64,000 nt of DNA from an uncultured Flavobacteriaceae bacterium. Its GTDB lineage: Bacteria > Bacteroidota > Bacteroidia > Flavobacteriales > Flavobacteriaceae. Both the position numbers and the translations under genes were made by a program. The notes beneath the pieces were generated by a model. It was given only the letters and a program-made list of their open reading frames with translations. It was not told the origin of the DNA and did no database searches. The stretch is from contig CANLVG010000009.1 of assembly GCA_947494565.1 (NCBI GenBank), positions 186,001 to 250,000 of the forward strand. The letters are read 5' to 3'. Below, piece after piece: positions 25,061 to 34,138 of the stretch (positions within the stretch are counted from its first letter, which is position 1; every line of letters begins with the position of its first letter).

Positions 25061-25750
25061 TTAATGTATTTTTTCTTTCAGGTATTCCCCAAAATTTTTC
25101 TTGAAACGGTTCAACCGAGGAATGGAGACATTCGTAATGTACGAGTTGTTAGGATGCTTTTTTTCATAATCTTGGTGGTAATCCTCCGCATCATAGAATT
25201 TGGTAAATGGAACCACCTGCGTTGTTATAGGGTCACCGTCATAAACATTTTGATCTTTCAACGCCTGAATGTAGCCTTCGATAATCTTTTTCTCCTCCTC
25301 GTTCTTGTAAAAAGCCACAGAGCGATACTGAGGTCCACGATCAGGCCCTTGTCTATTTAGTGTGGTCGGGTCATGAGAACCGAAAAATACCTGAACCAGT
25401 GCAGTAAAGGATATGACTTCAGGATCGTAGTATACCTTAACAGCTTCAGCATGGCTTGTTAAGCCACGACCTACCTGTTCATATGTAGGATTATCTTCCG
25501 TACCCCCAGCATATCCAGAAACAACTTCTGGTATCCCTTTTACGCTTTCAAAGATAGCTTCAACACACCAAAAACAACCGCTGGCAAAATAAGCTGTTTC
25601 GTAGTTGCTTAAATCTTTTTGGGTAGGTTTGACGGCTTCGGTCATCTCTTTCTTGACGGTAGTCTCCGTCTTTTGCTCTTTGACTTTTGACTGACAGGCC
25701 GTTGTGAATACAACGGCCGCCGTCAATAAGATAGTTTTATAAATCTTCAT
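25061..25750 (-). CDS. msrA: Peptide-methionine (S)-S-oxide reductase, lipoprotein form
   Basis: This 229-residue MsrA has an N-terminal SPII leader (lipobox TTAC, Cys19) and a linker to about residue 50. The catalytic GCFWCVEA motif starts at 58 (nucleophile Cys59), followed by GYAGGTEDNPTYEQVGRGLTSHAEAVKVYYDP, the FFGSHDPTTLNRQGPDRGPQYRS block and EDYHQDYEKKHP. It reduces the S epimer of methionine sulfoxide in proteins, here outside the cytoplasm. MsrB is not in the window. It has its own terminator. Confidence 0.95.
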   Translation of the reverse strand: MKIYKTILLTAAVVFTTACQSKVKEQKTETTVKKEMTEAVKPTQKDLSNYETAYFASGCFWCVEAIFESVKGIPEVVSGYAGGTEDNPTYEQVGRGLTSHAEAVKVYYDPEVISFTALVQVFFGSHDPTTLNRQGPDRGPQYRSVAFYKNEEEKKIIEGYIQALKDQNVYDGDPITTQVVPFTKFYDAEDYHQDYEKKHPNNSYITNVSIPRLNRFKKNFGEYLKEKIH

Positions 25751-25815
25751 TTTCTCTTTTTAGTTGCAGAAAATAACAACTACTTACCCATCTTAGGTTA
25801 AAAGAATCTTAAAGT

Positions 25816-26544
25816 CTATGGATTGATTACCCCATCACCGAATATTTCGATTGCCGAGACCTTTGGTCTATCAACAGTAGATTGAAACGTGATGTTCAAC
25901 TCACCGTCACTCACTTCAACATCAAAATATTTTCTAGTCGCCTTTGCAGCTCCTACTTCCGCAAACAAATCCAAATCCATAATAACGTTCTCACCTTCTA
26001 TGTCCACATTGAAAACCCTGCTGCCTACACCTCCGGTTAAACCTTCCGGATGTATGCCCCAGAAAATCTCTGCGAAATACAGCTTAACCGTGTAAGTTCC
26101 ATTGGACACAGGTATCGTATAAAAAAATGGGTCCATTGGATTTGTTATGTTGGTTATCCGCTCTGTGTAGTAGATTTCATCTAAATCTGTCCCTTCTATC
26201 TCGGTTAAATCTTCGTTTTCGAATGAATTAGTGATAAGACCTGAGAATAACTGATCTTCTAAAAACGTTTCCTCACCTATAGTTACCTCGCCACCACCAC
26301 AATTGATTTTTAGTATACTCGGCCCAACTGGTTCAGGTTCTGGCTCCGGGTCTGGGTCAGGGTCAGGGTCTGGGTCTGGGTCTGGGTCTGGATCTGGGTC
26401 GGGGTCTGGGTCGGGGTCTGGGTCCGGATCAGGATCTACAGAAACTATGGGGTCTGAGTCATCACCACTACAGGATATGGAAACAACTCCAATAAAAATG
26501 ACCAACAAGGCCATCATAAGTATTTTAAAAGGGGGCTTTCTCAT
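25816..26544 (-). CDS. Malectin-domain lipoprotein with Asp-Pro repeat stalk
   Basis: This 242-residue protein has an SPII leader with a lipobox near SISCSGDD (Cys about 25), then a stalk of 15 consecutive Asp-Pro and three Glu-Pro dipeptides (about 37-72). A malectin-like carbohydrate-binding domain follows: ILKINCGGG, FSGLITNSFENEDL, YYTERI, YTIPVSNGTYTVKLYFAEIFWG, RVFNVDIEGENVI, KYFDVEVSDGELNITFQS and PKVSAIEIFG. The stalk should hold the domain away from the outer membrane. No enzyme is attached. It lies 65 bp before msrA on the same strand. Confidence 0.87.
   Translation of the reverse strand: MRKPPFKILMMALLVIFIGVVSISCSGDDSDPIVSVDPDPDPDPDPDPDPDPDPDPDPDPDPDPDPEPEPEPVGPSILKINCGGGEVTIGEETFLEDQLFSGLITNSFENEDLTEIEGTDLDEIYYTERITNITNPMDPFFYTIPVSNGTYTVKLYFAEIFWGIHPEGLTGGVGSRVFNVDIEGENVIMDLDLFAEVGAAKATRKYFDVEVSDGELNITFQSTVDRPKVSAIEIFGDGVINP
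26329..26436. repeat. 18-unit hexanucleotide tandem repeat encoding (DP)15(EP)3
   Basis: Eighteen six-base units run here, mostly GGGTCT with GGGTCA, GGGTCG and a few variant units, encoding alternating Pro and Asp/Glu on the minus strand. Unit changes are mainly at synonymous positions. Such a tract is prone to slippage in whole units, which would change stalk length without breaking the frame. Confidence 0.92.
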
Positions 26545-26563
26545 ATGAGTTCTTTTTTAAGGA

Positions 26564-26622
26564 TTAAGTAATTTTTTTACAAATTTTAAGTAAAACTATT
26601 GAAGTATATACGTTTTAAGTAA
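26564..26622. repeat. Three copies of TTAAGTAA upstream of the malectin lipoprotein gene
   Basis: TTAAGTAA occurs at 26564-26571, 26586-26593 and 26615-26622. The latter two are extended to TTTTAAGTAAAA. Spacings are 22 and 29 bp, in an AT-rich gap 20-80 bp before the minus-strand start. This could be an operator array or AT-rich promoter sequence. The remaining gap to 26818 shows nothing else I can name. Confidence 0.4.
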
Positions 26623-26818
26623 AAAAAATGTTCATTATTCGACAAGATGCGTATCTTTTTTTGCCTAATTTCAGCCTCGTTTTTAGTATAATTTTTATTT
26701 AGATTTTATCTAACAATCTAATAATCATTGCTTTGTGATTTTATTGTGAAAGGCATTATCACTGTTTCCGTGCTTGTACTTCATCGATCTTTAAAAGTAG
26801 GATAAACCTTATAAATCT

Positions 26819-27499
26819 ATGACTTTATTGTCTAATTACTTCAAAACCCTAAATGGCACAACCAATTTGGTATTAGATAAAAGTGTTTTAATTTCAACCT
26901 ATTGTCCTTTGGATTTATCCATATACAATGTGGAAATTCAAGGACTACAAATTCAAGATTCAGATGAATGTCAAAAATATATATCGACTATTTTGACAAA
27001 AAATGATGCGAAGGTCGCTTATGGAGGATACTTGGAAAAGCGAGATCTTTATAATGATAAATCAGCCTTTATTTCGAAAAAAACGCACAGGAATATTCAT
27101 TTGGGGATTGACTTTTGGACCAAGGCAGGTACGAATGTCACCGCTCCACTCGCGGGAACGATCCACAGTTTTCGAAACAATACTGCCATTGGTGACTACG
27201 GACCGACGATAATTCTCAAACATTCGTATGGCTCTCGATATTTTCATACCCTGTATGGGCATTTGTCCTTGGCATCACTTGAGCACCTTTACGAGGGAAT
27301 GCCGGTCAATAAGGGTGACACGTTGGCAACTCTCGGTACGCCCGACATTAATGTTGGCTATGCACCGCATTTACACTTTCAGATTATTGAGAATATGGAA
27401 GGGCAAGTGGGAGACTACCCTGGAGTCTGTTCTGAAGATTCACTTGATCATTACACTCGAAATTGCCCCGACCCTAATCTTTTGCTCCAAATTCAATGA
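26819..27499 (+). CDS. M23 family peptidase domain protein without signal peptide
   Basis: This 226-residue protein has a C-terminal LytM/M23 domain with HLGIDFW (His94, Asp98), a GDYGPTIILKH strand, YGHLS (His148) and PHLHF (His184, His186), so all zinc ligands and the catalytic histidines are present. M23 enzymes cut peptidoglycan cross-bridges. The first 65 residues are not a signal peptide or membrane segment, which is unusual: the protein may be cytoplasmic, exported by another route, or act on a different substrate. It stands alone, plus strand, between two minus-strand genes. Confidence 0.82.
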   Translation: MTLLSNYFKTLNGTTNLVLDKSVLISTYCPLDLSIYNVEIQGLQIQDSDECQKYISTILTKNDAKVAYGGYLEKRDLYNDKSAFISKKTHRNIHLGIDFWTKAGTNVTAPLAGTIHSFRNNTAIGDYGPTIILKHSYGSRYFHTLYGHLSLASLEHLYEGMPVNKGDTLATLGTPDINVGYAPHLHFQIIENMEGQVGDYPGVCSEDSLDHYTRNCPDPNLLLQIQ

Positions 27500-27682
27500 A
27501 GTCCCCCCTAGATAAATGGATATTCGCTATGGAATAGAACATGCCTAGGATAAAGGAAGTTATCCCAATTGCCGCCGATTTTCATTATTTACTCCCATAA
27601 AATCAGTCTTCATCGTGTATAATCTATTAGGTATTATTTCATGAAAACCCATTACAAGGGGTGGGTATTTGCCATGAAACCG
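27500..27682. other. Gap holding two similar short reading frames
   Basis: Between the M23 and esterase genes, two tiny plus-strand frames begin with ATG-AA: 27496-27537 (13 codons, MKSPLDKWIFAME) and 27641-27691 (16 codons, MKTHYKGWVFAMKPLE). Their 18-base cores match at 14 positions, and all differences are transitions. They may be remnants of a duplicated coding segment, real small peptides, or chance. Confidence 0.3.
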
Positions 27683-28369
27683 CTAGAGTAGTGGTTCTAA
27701 AGCTTTCCAAACGTTATTCGCGACTATTTTTTGACCTTTCGCGGTGGGGTGTATGCCGTCCTCAAGGTTTAATTCGGGAATGCCGGCAACGCCATCAAGT
27801 AGAAACGGGATCAATTGTATTTCATTTTGCTGCGCCAATTCCGGGAAAATGGTTCGAAACTCGGTCGTATAGTCCTGGCCCATGTTCGGAGGAATCATCA
27901 TTCCTGCCAGTACGATTTTTGTATCCTTGTTTTTATCCCAAACCATATCGATGATCATCTGTAAATTTGCTTTGGTCTCTGAGAGCGGCACCCCGCGCAG
28001 ACCATCATTGGCTCCGAGCTCCAAAACAAAAACATCCACTTTCTGATTCAGTACCCATTCCAAACGATTCTTTCCCCCAGCCGTTGTTTCACCACTTAAA
28101 CCCGCATTGATTACTTCATAATTCAAGTTCAGGGAATCAAGTCGCTCTTGGATCAATGATGGGAATGACTCTTCTATCTCCAGACCATAGCCCGCCGTAA
28201 GGCTATTTCCGAAGAATAAAATTGTTTTCGCACCCGTTTCTTTTTTCACTTCGGTGTCATCGCCCACTACAGTCTCACTTTGTGTCGCTTTTGTTGCAGT
28301 TTTGGAATCCTTACAGGACAGGGCGATGAGCAGTATAAAAAAATAACTAAACTTTAAGAGGTTGCGCAT
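27683..28369 (-). CDS. tesA: TesA-like SGNH esterase/lysophospholipase, lipoprotein
   Basis: This 228-residue protein has an SPII leader (IALSC, Cys about 19) and a Thr/Glu-rich linker. An SGNH hydrolase domain follows: block I FFGNSLTAGYG (Ser nucleophile), block II NAGLSGETTAGG, block III LELGANDGLRG and block V DGIHPTAKGQ with the Asp-His pair. TesA-type enzymes hydrolyse acyl esters and thioesters, acting on lysolipids and short aryl esters. It is divergent from an ABC ATPase and permease pair, the same arrangement as tesA-ybbA-ybbP in enterobacteria, which supports the call. Being a lipoprotein it acts in the periplasm or at the membrane. Confidence 0.88.
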   Translation of the reverse strand: MRNLLKFSYFFILLIALSCKDSKTATKATQSETVVGDDTEVKKETGAKTILFFGNSLTAGYGLEIEESFPSLIQERLDSLNLNYEVINAGLSGETTAGGKNRLEWVLNQKVDVFVLELGANDGLRGVPLSETKANLQMIIDMVWDKNKDTKIVLAGMMIPPNMGQDYTTEFRTIFPELAQQNEIQLIPFLLDGVAGIPELNLEDGIHPTAKGQKIVANNVWKALEPLL

Positions 28370-28401
28370 ACTAGGAAGGGATATAGTTTAGAATCATTTC
28401 C

Positions 28402-28409
28402 TTACTTTG
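28402..28409 (+). promoter_or_regulatory. Possible -7 box TTACTTTG of the ABC transporter genes
   Basis: Seven of eight bases match TAnnTTTG, 25 bp before the ATG at 28435. No convincing TTG element stands upstream. Confidence 0.35.
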
Positions 28410-28434
28410 CAAATTGCTATCGAAAACGATTGTT

Positions 28435-29124
28435 ATGTCAAAGATATTAAACGTTCGCAACCTAGAGAAGACCTATATCAGCGGTTCCAAAAAATTAAAG
28501 GTTCTCGATGATATTTCCTTTGCTGTTGATGCTGGTGCCACTTTTTCAATTGTTGGCCCTTCGGGAAGCGGTAAAACCACATTGTTAGGTCTTTGCGCGG
28601 GTCTTGACAGGTCGGATTCGGGCACAGTAGAATTATGTGGTACCGATCTGAACAGCCTCAATGAGGACCAAAGAGCCTTATTACGCAATAAGAATATCGG
28701 ATTTATTTTTCAAGATTTTCAGTTGCTACCGACCTTGACGGCTCTTGAAAACGTAAGTGTTCCCCTAGAGCTACAAGGTGCTGAGGGTGCTAAACAAAGA
28801 GCAATGGAATTGCTCGAGAAAGTTGGGCTTTCAAAGCGTATAGGACATTACCCATCGCAATTATCAGGAGGGGAACAACAACGTGTAGCCTTAGCCAGGG
28901 CTTTTTCTAATCACCCCAAGATCTTATTTGCTGATGAGCCCACAGGAAACCTTGATGAGGAGACCGGTGAAAAAGTGATACGCTTACTTTTTGAACTTAA
29001 TAAAGATACAGGAACTACCTTGGTCATTGTCACGCACGATTTGGATTTGGCAAAGCGTACCCAACATATCCTTCGGTTAAAAGGGGGCAAGGTCTTGACT
29101 AACGAAACTACGTTGGTATCGTGA
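28435..29124 (+). CDS. ABC transporter ATP-binding protein (YbbA/LolD type)
   Basis: This 229-residue ATPase of the MacB/LolD group has Walker [11 protein letters not shown]-loop [14 protein letters not shown], signature [14 protein letters not shown], Walker [13 protein letters not shown] and switch His in IVTHD. I start it at ATG 28435; an in-frame TTG 21 bp upstream lies close to the -7 box. It overlaps the permease gene by 4 bp (GTGA). With a tesA-like gene opposite, it corresponds to YbbA, the ATPase of a mechanotransmission-type transporter of uncertain substrate. Confidence 0.92.
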   Translation: MSKILNVRNLEKTYISGSKKLKVLDDISFAVDAGATFSIVGPSGSGKTTLLGLCAGLDRSDSGTVELCGTDLNSLNEDQRALLRNKNIGFIFQDFQLLPTLTALENVSVPLELQGAEGAKQRAMELLEKVGLSKRIGHYPSQLSGGEQQRVALARAFSNHPKILFADEPTGNLDEETGEKVIRLLFELNKDTGTTLVIVTHDLDLAKRTQHILRLKGGKVLTNETTLVS

Positions 29125-31667
29125 GTGATCTACCCATAAAATCAAAGGCCGGACCAGATTGGATTCTAAAGATGGCTTGGCGTGATGGCAAAGCCAGTAG
29201 CAAGCGCCTTTTACTATTCATGGCCGCTATCATTTTGGGCATCGCCGCAGTGGTTTCCATACAGTCCTTTAGTGAAAATTTACAAGAGAATATCGCGCAG
29301 CAATCGAAATCGCTAATGGGTGCGGATTTTATCATTGATAGTAGTCAATTGCCCAATGAAAGGGTTCAAGCTATTATGGATTCTTTGGGTGGGTCGGATG
29401 CACAAGAGGTCAGTTTCGCCTCTATGGCGGCATTTCCCAAAGCCGATGCCACAAAATTAGTGCGTGTCCGGGCCATTACCCAAGAGTTTCCCTTCTATGG
29501 AACATTGGAGACCGAACCACCATCCGCTGCTAAGCGATATCATGTGAGTAAGGGTGCTCTGGTAGACGGCACATTGATGATGCAATATGGGCTTAAGGCG
29601 GGAGACAGTATTAAGATAGGCGAAAGTACCTTCGTCATTGAAGGTGTGTTAAAAGCGATTCCAGGTAGTTCGGCAATTTCAACCTCCGTAGCACCGACTG
29701 TTTTACTCCCCTATACTGAAGTTGAAGGTACTGGTCTGTTGCAATTGGGCAGTCGCCTCGACTACAATTATTATTTTGTGAATTCTTCCGAGATGGACCT
29801 CGATCAGTTAGACCGGGAACTAGACCCCATTCTAGATGCCGAGAATGCTGATTTGGACACCCATTTAAGTACGAGTCAACGCCTAGGGCGCACCTACGAC
29901 AATTTTGGTAGATTCTTGAACCTAGTTGCCTTTATTGCGCTTTTGTTAGGTTGTGTGGGTATCGCCAGCTCGGTCCATATTTACATGAAAGAAAAGCTTA
30001 AGACAGTGGCAGTCTTAAAATGTTTGGGCGCTACACGAAGACAGGCCTTTCTCATATACCTCGTGCAGATTGCCGGAATGGGAGGCATAGGTGGACTTTT
30101 AGGGACGGCTACCGGATTGGCCCTGCAACAGTCTTTCCCGATTCTTTTGCAAGATTTTCTACCTTTTAGTATCGAACTATCCATTAGCTTGAAACCCATT
30201 TTGACCGGGTTGTTTTTAGGGGTATCAATGTCCGTTTTATTTGCTATGATACCTTTGATGGGTACTTGGTTTGTTTCTCCTTTAGAAGTGCTTCGGGTTC
30301 AGGAAGAAGCTTCTGCTCCTCGTAAAACCACTATTTTGATTTTACTGGTCATCTTGGTGTTCGTCTTCTTATTTTCCCTATGGCTTTTAGGGGACTGGCG
30401 TTTTGCAATCGCATTTGTGCTCGGTATTTTTGTCACGTTCGCTATTTTGGCGGGCCTTGCCAATCTCTTTATGAAAGGTATCAAAAGGTTTTTCCCTACT
30501 TCGTGGGGGTTTATTGCGCGCCAAAGTCTGCGTAATCTTTTTAGGCCCAACAACCAAACCGCGGTGTTGGTATTGGCTATCGGGGTGGGGTCTTTTCTAA
30601 TAAGTACACTATACTTTACCAAAGATATGTTATTGGCCAAGGCCAGTCTAGAGAACAGCCCAAACAACCCGAATATCATATTGTTGGATGTACAGACCGA
30701 CCAAAAGGCTGGGGTGATACAGACCATTGAACCGAAAGGGCTGAAAGTATTGGACAACACGCCGATTATCACCATGCGCGTGGCGAATATCAACGGCATT
30801 TCTACCAATACCATTAGAAATGATACGACCAGTACTATTCAAGACTGGATTTTGAACCATGAGTTTCGTGTTACGTACCGTGATTCCATGATGCCCTCGG
30901 AGAAACTTACGTCGGGTACTTTTGCCAAGATACGGCCAAATGAAGGGCTAATTCCGATTTCCTTATCGGACAACGTCGCCCGCGATGCAGAGGTGGTGGT
31001 CGGAGATACTATGGCCTTCAATGTTCAAGGCGTTTTAATGAAAACGGTGGTCGGTAGTATTCGACAAATCGATTGGGGCCAAATGCGAATGAATTTCAAT
31101 ATCATTTTTCCTCCGGGAGTTCTTGAGAATGCCCCGCAGTTTCATGTGCTTTCGACGAATTCCCCAGATTCAAAAACATCGGCCCAGTTGCAACGCGAGT
31201 TGGTGAAGTCATTCCCCAATGTATCCGTTCTTGACCTACGTCAGATTCTGGAGGTCATTCAGGGAATTCTGGACAAAATATCTTGGGTCATTAATTTTAT
31301 GGCCTTTTTCAGTATTCTTACGGGTATTATTGTGCTTATAGGATCTGTACGTACCAGTAAATACCAACGCATCAGGGAAAGTGTATTACTTCGGACTTTG
31401 GGCGCCAAAGGCAATCAGATTCTAAAGATCACCGCGTTGGAATATTTTTATTTAGGGATTCTCGGCTGTGGTATCGGAATTCTACTTTCGGTAATCGGCA
31501 GCCAATTATTGGCGAATTTGGTTTTCGACCTCGCTTTTGTGCCTTCTTGGGTACCTTTTGCGATCTTGCTTCCGGCGATTACTTCGCTTGTTGTTTTGAT
31601 CGGCTTGGGTAATAGTAGGAGTGTACTACGTAGTACGCCCCTCGAGGTTCTTCGAAAAGAGAATTGA
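29121..31667 (+). CDS. FtsX-like ABC permease (YbbP type)
   Basis: This 848-residue protein starts at GTG (overlapping the ATPase stop). It has a first membrane helix at about residues 30-50, a large periplasmic MacB-like domain, and three helices with the FtsX signature ([33 protein letters not shown]). Central helices, a second periplasmic domain and a final FtsX unit ([29 protein letters not shown]) ending in [10 protein letters not shown] complete it. The two-unit, roughly ten-helix layout is that of YbbP rather than four-helix LolC/MacB. Such systems pull on lipids or proteins in the outer leaflet. It converges with the DUF4287 gene 11 bp away. Confidence 0.92.
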   Translation: MSDLPIKSKAGPDWILKMAWRDGKASSKRLLLFMAAIILGIAAVVSIQSFSENLQENIAQQSKSLMGADFIIDSSQLPNERVQAIMDSLGGSDAQEVSFASMAAFPKADATKLVRVRAITQEFPFYGTLETEPPSAAKRYHVSKGALVDGTLMMQYGLKAGDSIKIGESTFVIEGVLKAIPGSSAISTSVAPTVLLPYTEVEGTGLLQLGSRLDYNYYFVNSSEMDLDQLDRELDPILDAENADLDTHLSTSQRLGRTYDNFGRFLNLVAFIALLLGCVGIASSVHIYMKEKLKTVAVLKCLGATRRQAFLIYLVQIAGMGGIGGLLGTATGLALQQSFPILLQDFLPFSIELSISLKPILTGLFLGVSMSVLFAMIPLMGTWFVSPLEVLRVQEEASAPRKTTILILLVILVFVFLFSLWLLGDWRFAIAFVLGIFVTFAILAGLANLFMKGIKRFFPTSWGFIARQSLRNLFRPNNQTAVLVLAIGVGSFLISTLYFTKDMLLAKASLENSPNNPNIILLDVQTDQKAGVIQTIEPKGLKVLDNTPIITMRVANINGISTNTIRNDTTSTIQDWILNHEFRVTYRDSMMPSEKLTSGTFAKIRPNEGLIPISLSDNVARDAEVVVGDTMAFNVQGVLMKTVVGSIRQIDWGQMRMNFNIIFPPGVLENAPQFHVLSTNSPDSKTSAQLQRELVKSFPNVSVLDLRQILEVIQGILDKISWVINFMAFFSILTGIIVLIGSVRTSKYQRIRESVLLRTLGAKGNQILKITALEYFYLGILGCGIGILLSVIGSQLLANLVFDLAFVPSWVPFAILLPAITSLVVLIGLGNSRSVLRSTPLEVLRKEN

Positions 31668-31678
31668 TTCGTTTCCCT

Positions 31679-32221
31679 TTATTCCGCTTGTTCGTAAGCC
31701 TCTTTAAGCCATTCGATCAATTGATCGTCCACTTCAGCGCTAGTGGTCAATTGTACGCGATGCGTACACATGGTACCAAAAGGGCCTGAATTTCCCAATC
31801 GATCGGTTACTGGTCTATCCCTTAGTTTTAGACCTAAATCTATTCTTGTTTTGGTGGCGGGCTTGATCAAGGCGAACTGTTTTTTTCGAATGATACTTAC
31901 GGATGTTTTCTTAGGAGTCTGAATGACATCCGGGCCGAGACTTCGTACGACTTCTATCAGCCGGTGATAAATGGGAATGAGGTTCTCTTTGCCTTTGTAC
32001 TGGGCATTAACTAAATCTTCTGGGGAGGTATGCGATTCTTTGGAGAGCAAGATAATTGTATTGGCAAATCCATGGGTGACCCCATGTTCCCCTTTTAGAA
32101 ACTTCATAGCTTCCCCGTGTTTTTCAAAGGATTTTCCCTTTAGAATCTTTTTCCATTCTTCCAAGGACTTGCCTGTTTTTTCAGGCATGTTGGCGATCAT
32201 TGTTTGCAATGCTTTCTCCAT
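31679..32221 (-). CDS. DUF4287/DUF5655 protein
   Basis: This 180-residue cytoplasmic protein has an N-terminal DUF4287 helical region (EKTGKSLEEWKKIL, EHGVTHGFANTIILLSKE) and a C-terminal DUF5655 domain (VRSLGPDVIQTPKKTSVSIIRKKQFALIKPATKTRIDLGLKL, then VDDQLIEWLKEAYEQA). The two domains are commonly fused. DUF5655 has a YdhG-like fold implicated in DNA or nuclease-like functions only by weak similarity; no role is established. It lies 21 bp from the M24 peptidase gene on the same strand. Confidence 0.8.
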   Translation of the reverse strand: MEKALQTMIANMPEKTGKSLEEWKKILKGKSFEKHGEAMKFLKGEHGVTHGFANTIILLSKESHTSPEDLVNAQYKGKENLIPIYHRLIEVVRSLGPDVIQTPKKTSVSIIRKKQFALIKPATKTRIDLGLKLRDRPVTDRLGNSGPFGTMCTHRVQLTTSAEVDDQLIEWLKEAYEQAE

Positions 32222-32242
32222 TGTTGTTTCAATTTATGATTC

Positions 32243-33598
32243 TTATTTCATTATGCTTTCCAAATCATCAGGAGTCCGTGGCAGGCCCTTGCTCAAGACC
32301 TCACAACCGTTATCGGTCACCAATATGACGTCTTCAGTAAATACCGATAGTCCCTTATCATGATTGTAGTACCAAGGTTCGACTGTAAAAACCATTCCCG
32401 CTTGCAATGGGGCATCCGGCAAATAGGGATCTCCGGTAGAGAGTCCTAAGTGATGCCCAAAGAACAGTCCTACCTGCATATATTTTTTGGCGTCTTTAGG
32501 AATGATACGGTCCGTCAAATCACGAATATCGGCAAAACGAATTCCGGGCTTTATGAAATCGATAATGGCATCTGCTATTCCCACTTCCATGTTCAAAATA
32601 GCTTTTTGCTCTTCTGAAAACCGCCCGGAGACAGGGAAGGTACGGCCTACATCGCTGACATAATGGCCATATTCGCACCCTACATCGAAGATGACCAAGT
32701 CTCCATTTTCCATACTACGGTTACGACGATCGTAGTGGGTCGCCAAAATGCGCCAGGGCCAAAGGGAGTTGGGCCCCGATTTGATGATCGAACCAAAAGC
32801 AAGTCGTTGTGCCCCATTGACTTTGTAATTACCTTCAAGTATGCCTTCGAGGTAACGTTCGTCAATACCAGGTTGTACACTTTTTGCGGCCGTACGAATT
32901 CCTTTTATGTTAATCTCCGTCGCTTTGCGCAACAATTCTATTTCAGCAGCCGATTTTACCATTCTCAACTTTGCGATGGCTTGATAACTATTCTCGAATG
33001 TTAGAACATTGTTCTTTTCCTTTAAAGCGCGTCCAAGCAGTTGGGTAGGAGAGGGGCTGTCAATGTAATCTCCGGAAGCGAAAGTGAAATCACCGGATTG
33101 CCCACTGTTCAAAAAGACGGTCGCTTTTTTCTGTGCTTGTTCGTCCATGAAGGAAGAAAAGTCAGTGATGTTTTTTAGCTCAAGTCCGGATCGATGAGTG
33201 ATTTCCTTATCTTTCAATAATGGCCTGCCAGGAAAGTCGTTGGGTCTTGAAGGCCTGGAAAAACGGAGATCGTCTTTCGGGGTGTATATCGAAGCATTCT
33301 TGTTCGTAAGGTTGATGACTAAAAGACTATTGGGCAATTCAAGGCCCGTGAAATAGTAAAAATCATCCAGCTGTCTAAAGGTTTCGCCATAAGAGAAACC
33401 GTCTCGAGCGGGTATAAGAACCACTCCGGTTTTTTCGTTTTTGACCAATTCGTGAATCAAGTTGGTTCTGCGCTGTGCTAGTTCTTCCTTTGTAAAGGGC
33501 ATTTCGGTCCAATCAAAATAATGTTGTTTCGGGGTTTGGGCCGTAGTGTTAACTGGAGTGCCAAGTATAAAAAGCACAAGACAAAATAGAGACTTCAT
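32243..33598 (-). CDS. Exported M24 aminopeptidase P-like metallopeptidase
   Basis: This 451-residue protein has a signal peptide (MKSLFCLVLFILGTPVNTTAQ), an N-terminal aminopeptidase-P domain (QRRTNLIHELVKNEKTGVVLIPARDG, FYYFTGLELPNS) and an M24 pita-bread domain. The metal ligands are visible: VIFDVGCEYGHYVSDVGRTF (two Asp), GHHLGLSTGD (His), FTVEPWYY (Glu) and FTEDVILVT (Glu). It removes residues before proline from peptides, here in the periplasm. The frame extends to a GTG at 33631, but the ATG at 33598 gives a clean signal peptide. It sits between the SRPBCC and DUF4287 genes, with short gaps. Confidence 0.9.
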   Translation of the reverse strand: MKSLFCLVLFILGTPVNTTAQTPKQHYFDWTEMPFTKEELAQRRTNLIHELVKNEKTGVVLIPARDGFSYGETFRQLDDFYYFTGLELPNSLLVINLTNKNASIYTPKDDLRFSRPSRPNDFPGRPLLKDKEITHRSGLELKNITDFSSFMDEQAQKKATVFLNSGQSGDFTFASGDYIDSPSPTQLLGRALKEKNNVLTFENSYQAIAKLRMVKSAAEIELLRKATEINIKGIRTAAKSVQPGIDERYLEGILEGNYKVNGAQRLAFGSIIKSGPNSLWPWRILATHYDRRNRSMENGDLVIFDVGCEYGHYVSDVGRTFPVSGRFSEEQKAILNMEVGIADAIIDFIKPGIRFADIRDLTDRIIPKDAKKYMQVGLFFGHHLGLSTGDPYLPDAPLQAGMVFTVEPWYYNHDKGLSVFTEDVILVTDNGCEVLSKGLPRTPDDLESIMK

Positions 33599-33633
33599 TG
33601 TAGCGGGTTTTGTTCCCTCGCAAAATACCACTT

Positions 33634-34092
33634 TTAGGTATTTGGATAGCGATCGCTTATTAGATTGAGTTCAATATTATGTTCTAGATAGGCCTTTAGA
33701 TTGGCCAAAACCAAAGCAAATCCCTCCGTTGCATCGCGAATCTGCACAATCACTTCTTCGGAAATCCCGATAAAACCTGTATTCGTGATAGTAACGAAAG
33801 TTCGGTTTTCATCGATTTCTTTAAAATCCCAACTAACCAGAGCGTTCTTGTTTTCGCCCCATTGAATTTGAATTCTTTCATTGGGCACGATAGACTTTAC
33901 TAGGATTTCAACAGTATGATCGAACATTTCCCAGGTCCAAGAAATCGTTTCGCCCATTTGTAGTTTCCCAGAACTCTTGGTAAACCAAACCTTGGTAGTG
34001 ATTACCGGGTCGATAAAAGCGTCGAAGACCTCTGAAACGGGTCTCTTGATGAGCATTGCTGCTTTTGCACAGTACAGCGGTTCTTTAGACAT
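33634..34092 (-). CDS. SRPBCC/AHSA1 family protein
   Basis: This 152-residue START-like protein of the AHSA1 (activator of Hsp90 ATPase homologue) type has MLIKRPVSEVFDAFIDPVITTKVWFTKSSGKL, GETISWTWEMFDHTVEILVKSIVPNERIQIQW, FVTITNTGF and a C-terminal long helix (ATEGFALVLANLKAYLEHN). Members bind hydrophobic ligands; the bacterial ones are mostly uncharacterised. It is the first of three closely spaced minus-strand genes (with M24 and DUF4287). A TATCTTAG box about 35 bp upstream could be its promoter. Confidence 0.85.
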   Translation of the reverse strand: MSKEPLYCAKAAMLIKRPVSEVFDAFIDPVITTKVWFTKSSGKLQMGETISWTWEMFDHTVEILVKSIVPNERIQIQWGENKNALVSWDFKEIDENRTFVTITNTGFIGISEEVIVQIRDATEGFALVLANLKAYLEHNIELNLISDRYPNT

Positions 34093-34138
34093 TTTACAAT
34101 CGAATCTCCTCTAAGATAGGGAATTGATTTTGAAGAAA

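Noticed and set aside
26329-26436. CRISPR or integron-like repeat array
   Set aside because: The tract is a coding hexanucleotide repeat without spacers, explained by the DP stalk.
30299-30814. 171-codon frame antisense to the FtsX-like permease
   Set aside because: The permease frame has clear family motifs. The antisense frame has no recognisable domain and no promoter.
33599-33631. GTG start of the M24 peptidase
   Set aside because: The ATG at 33598 gives a normal signal peptide; the extra 11 residues do not.
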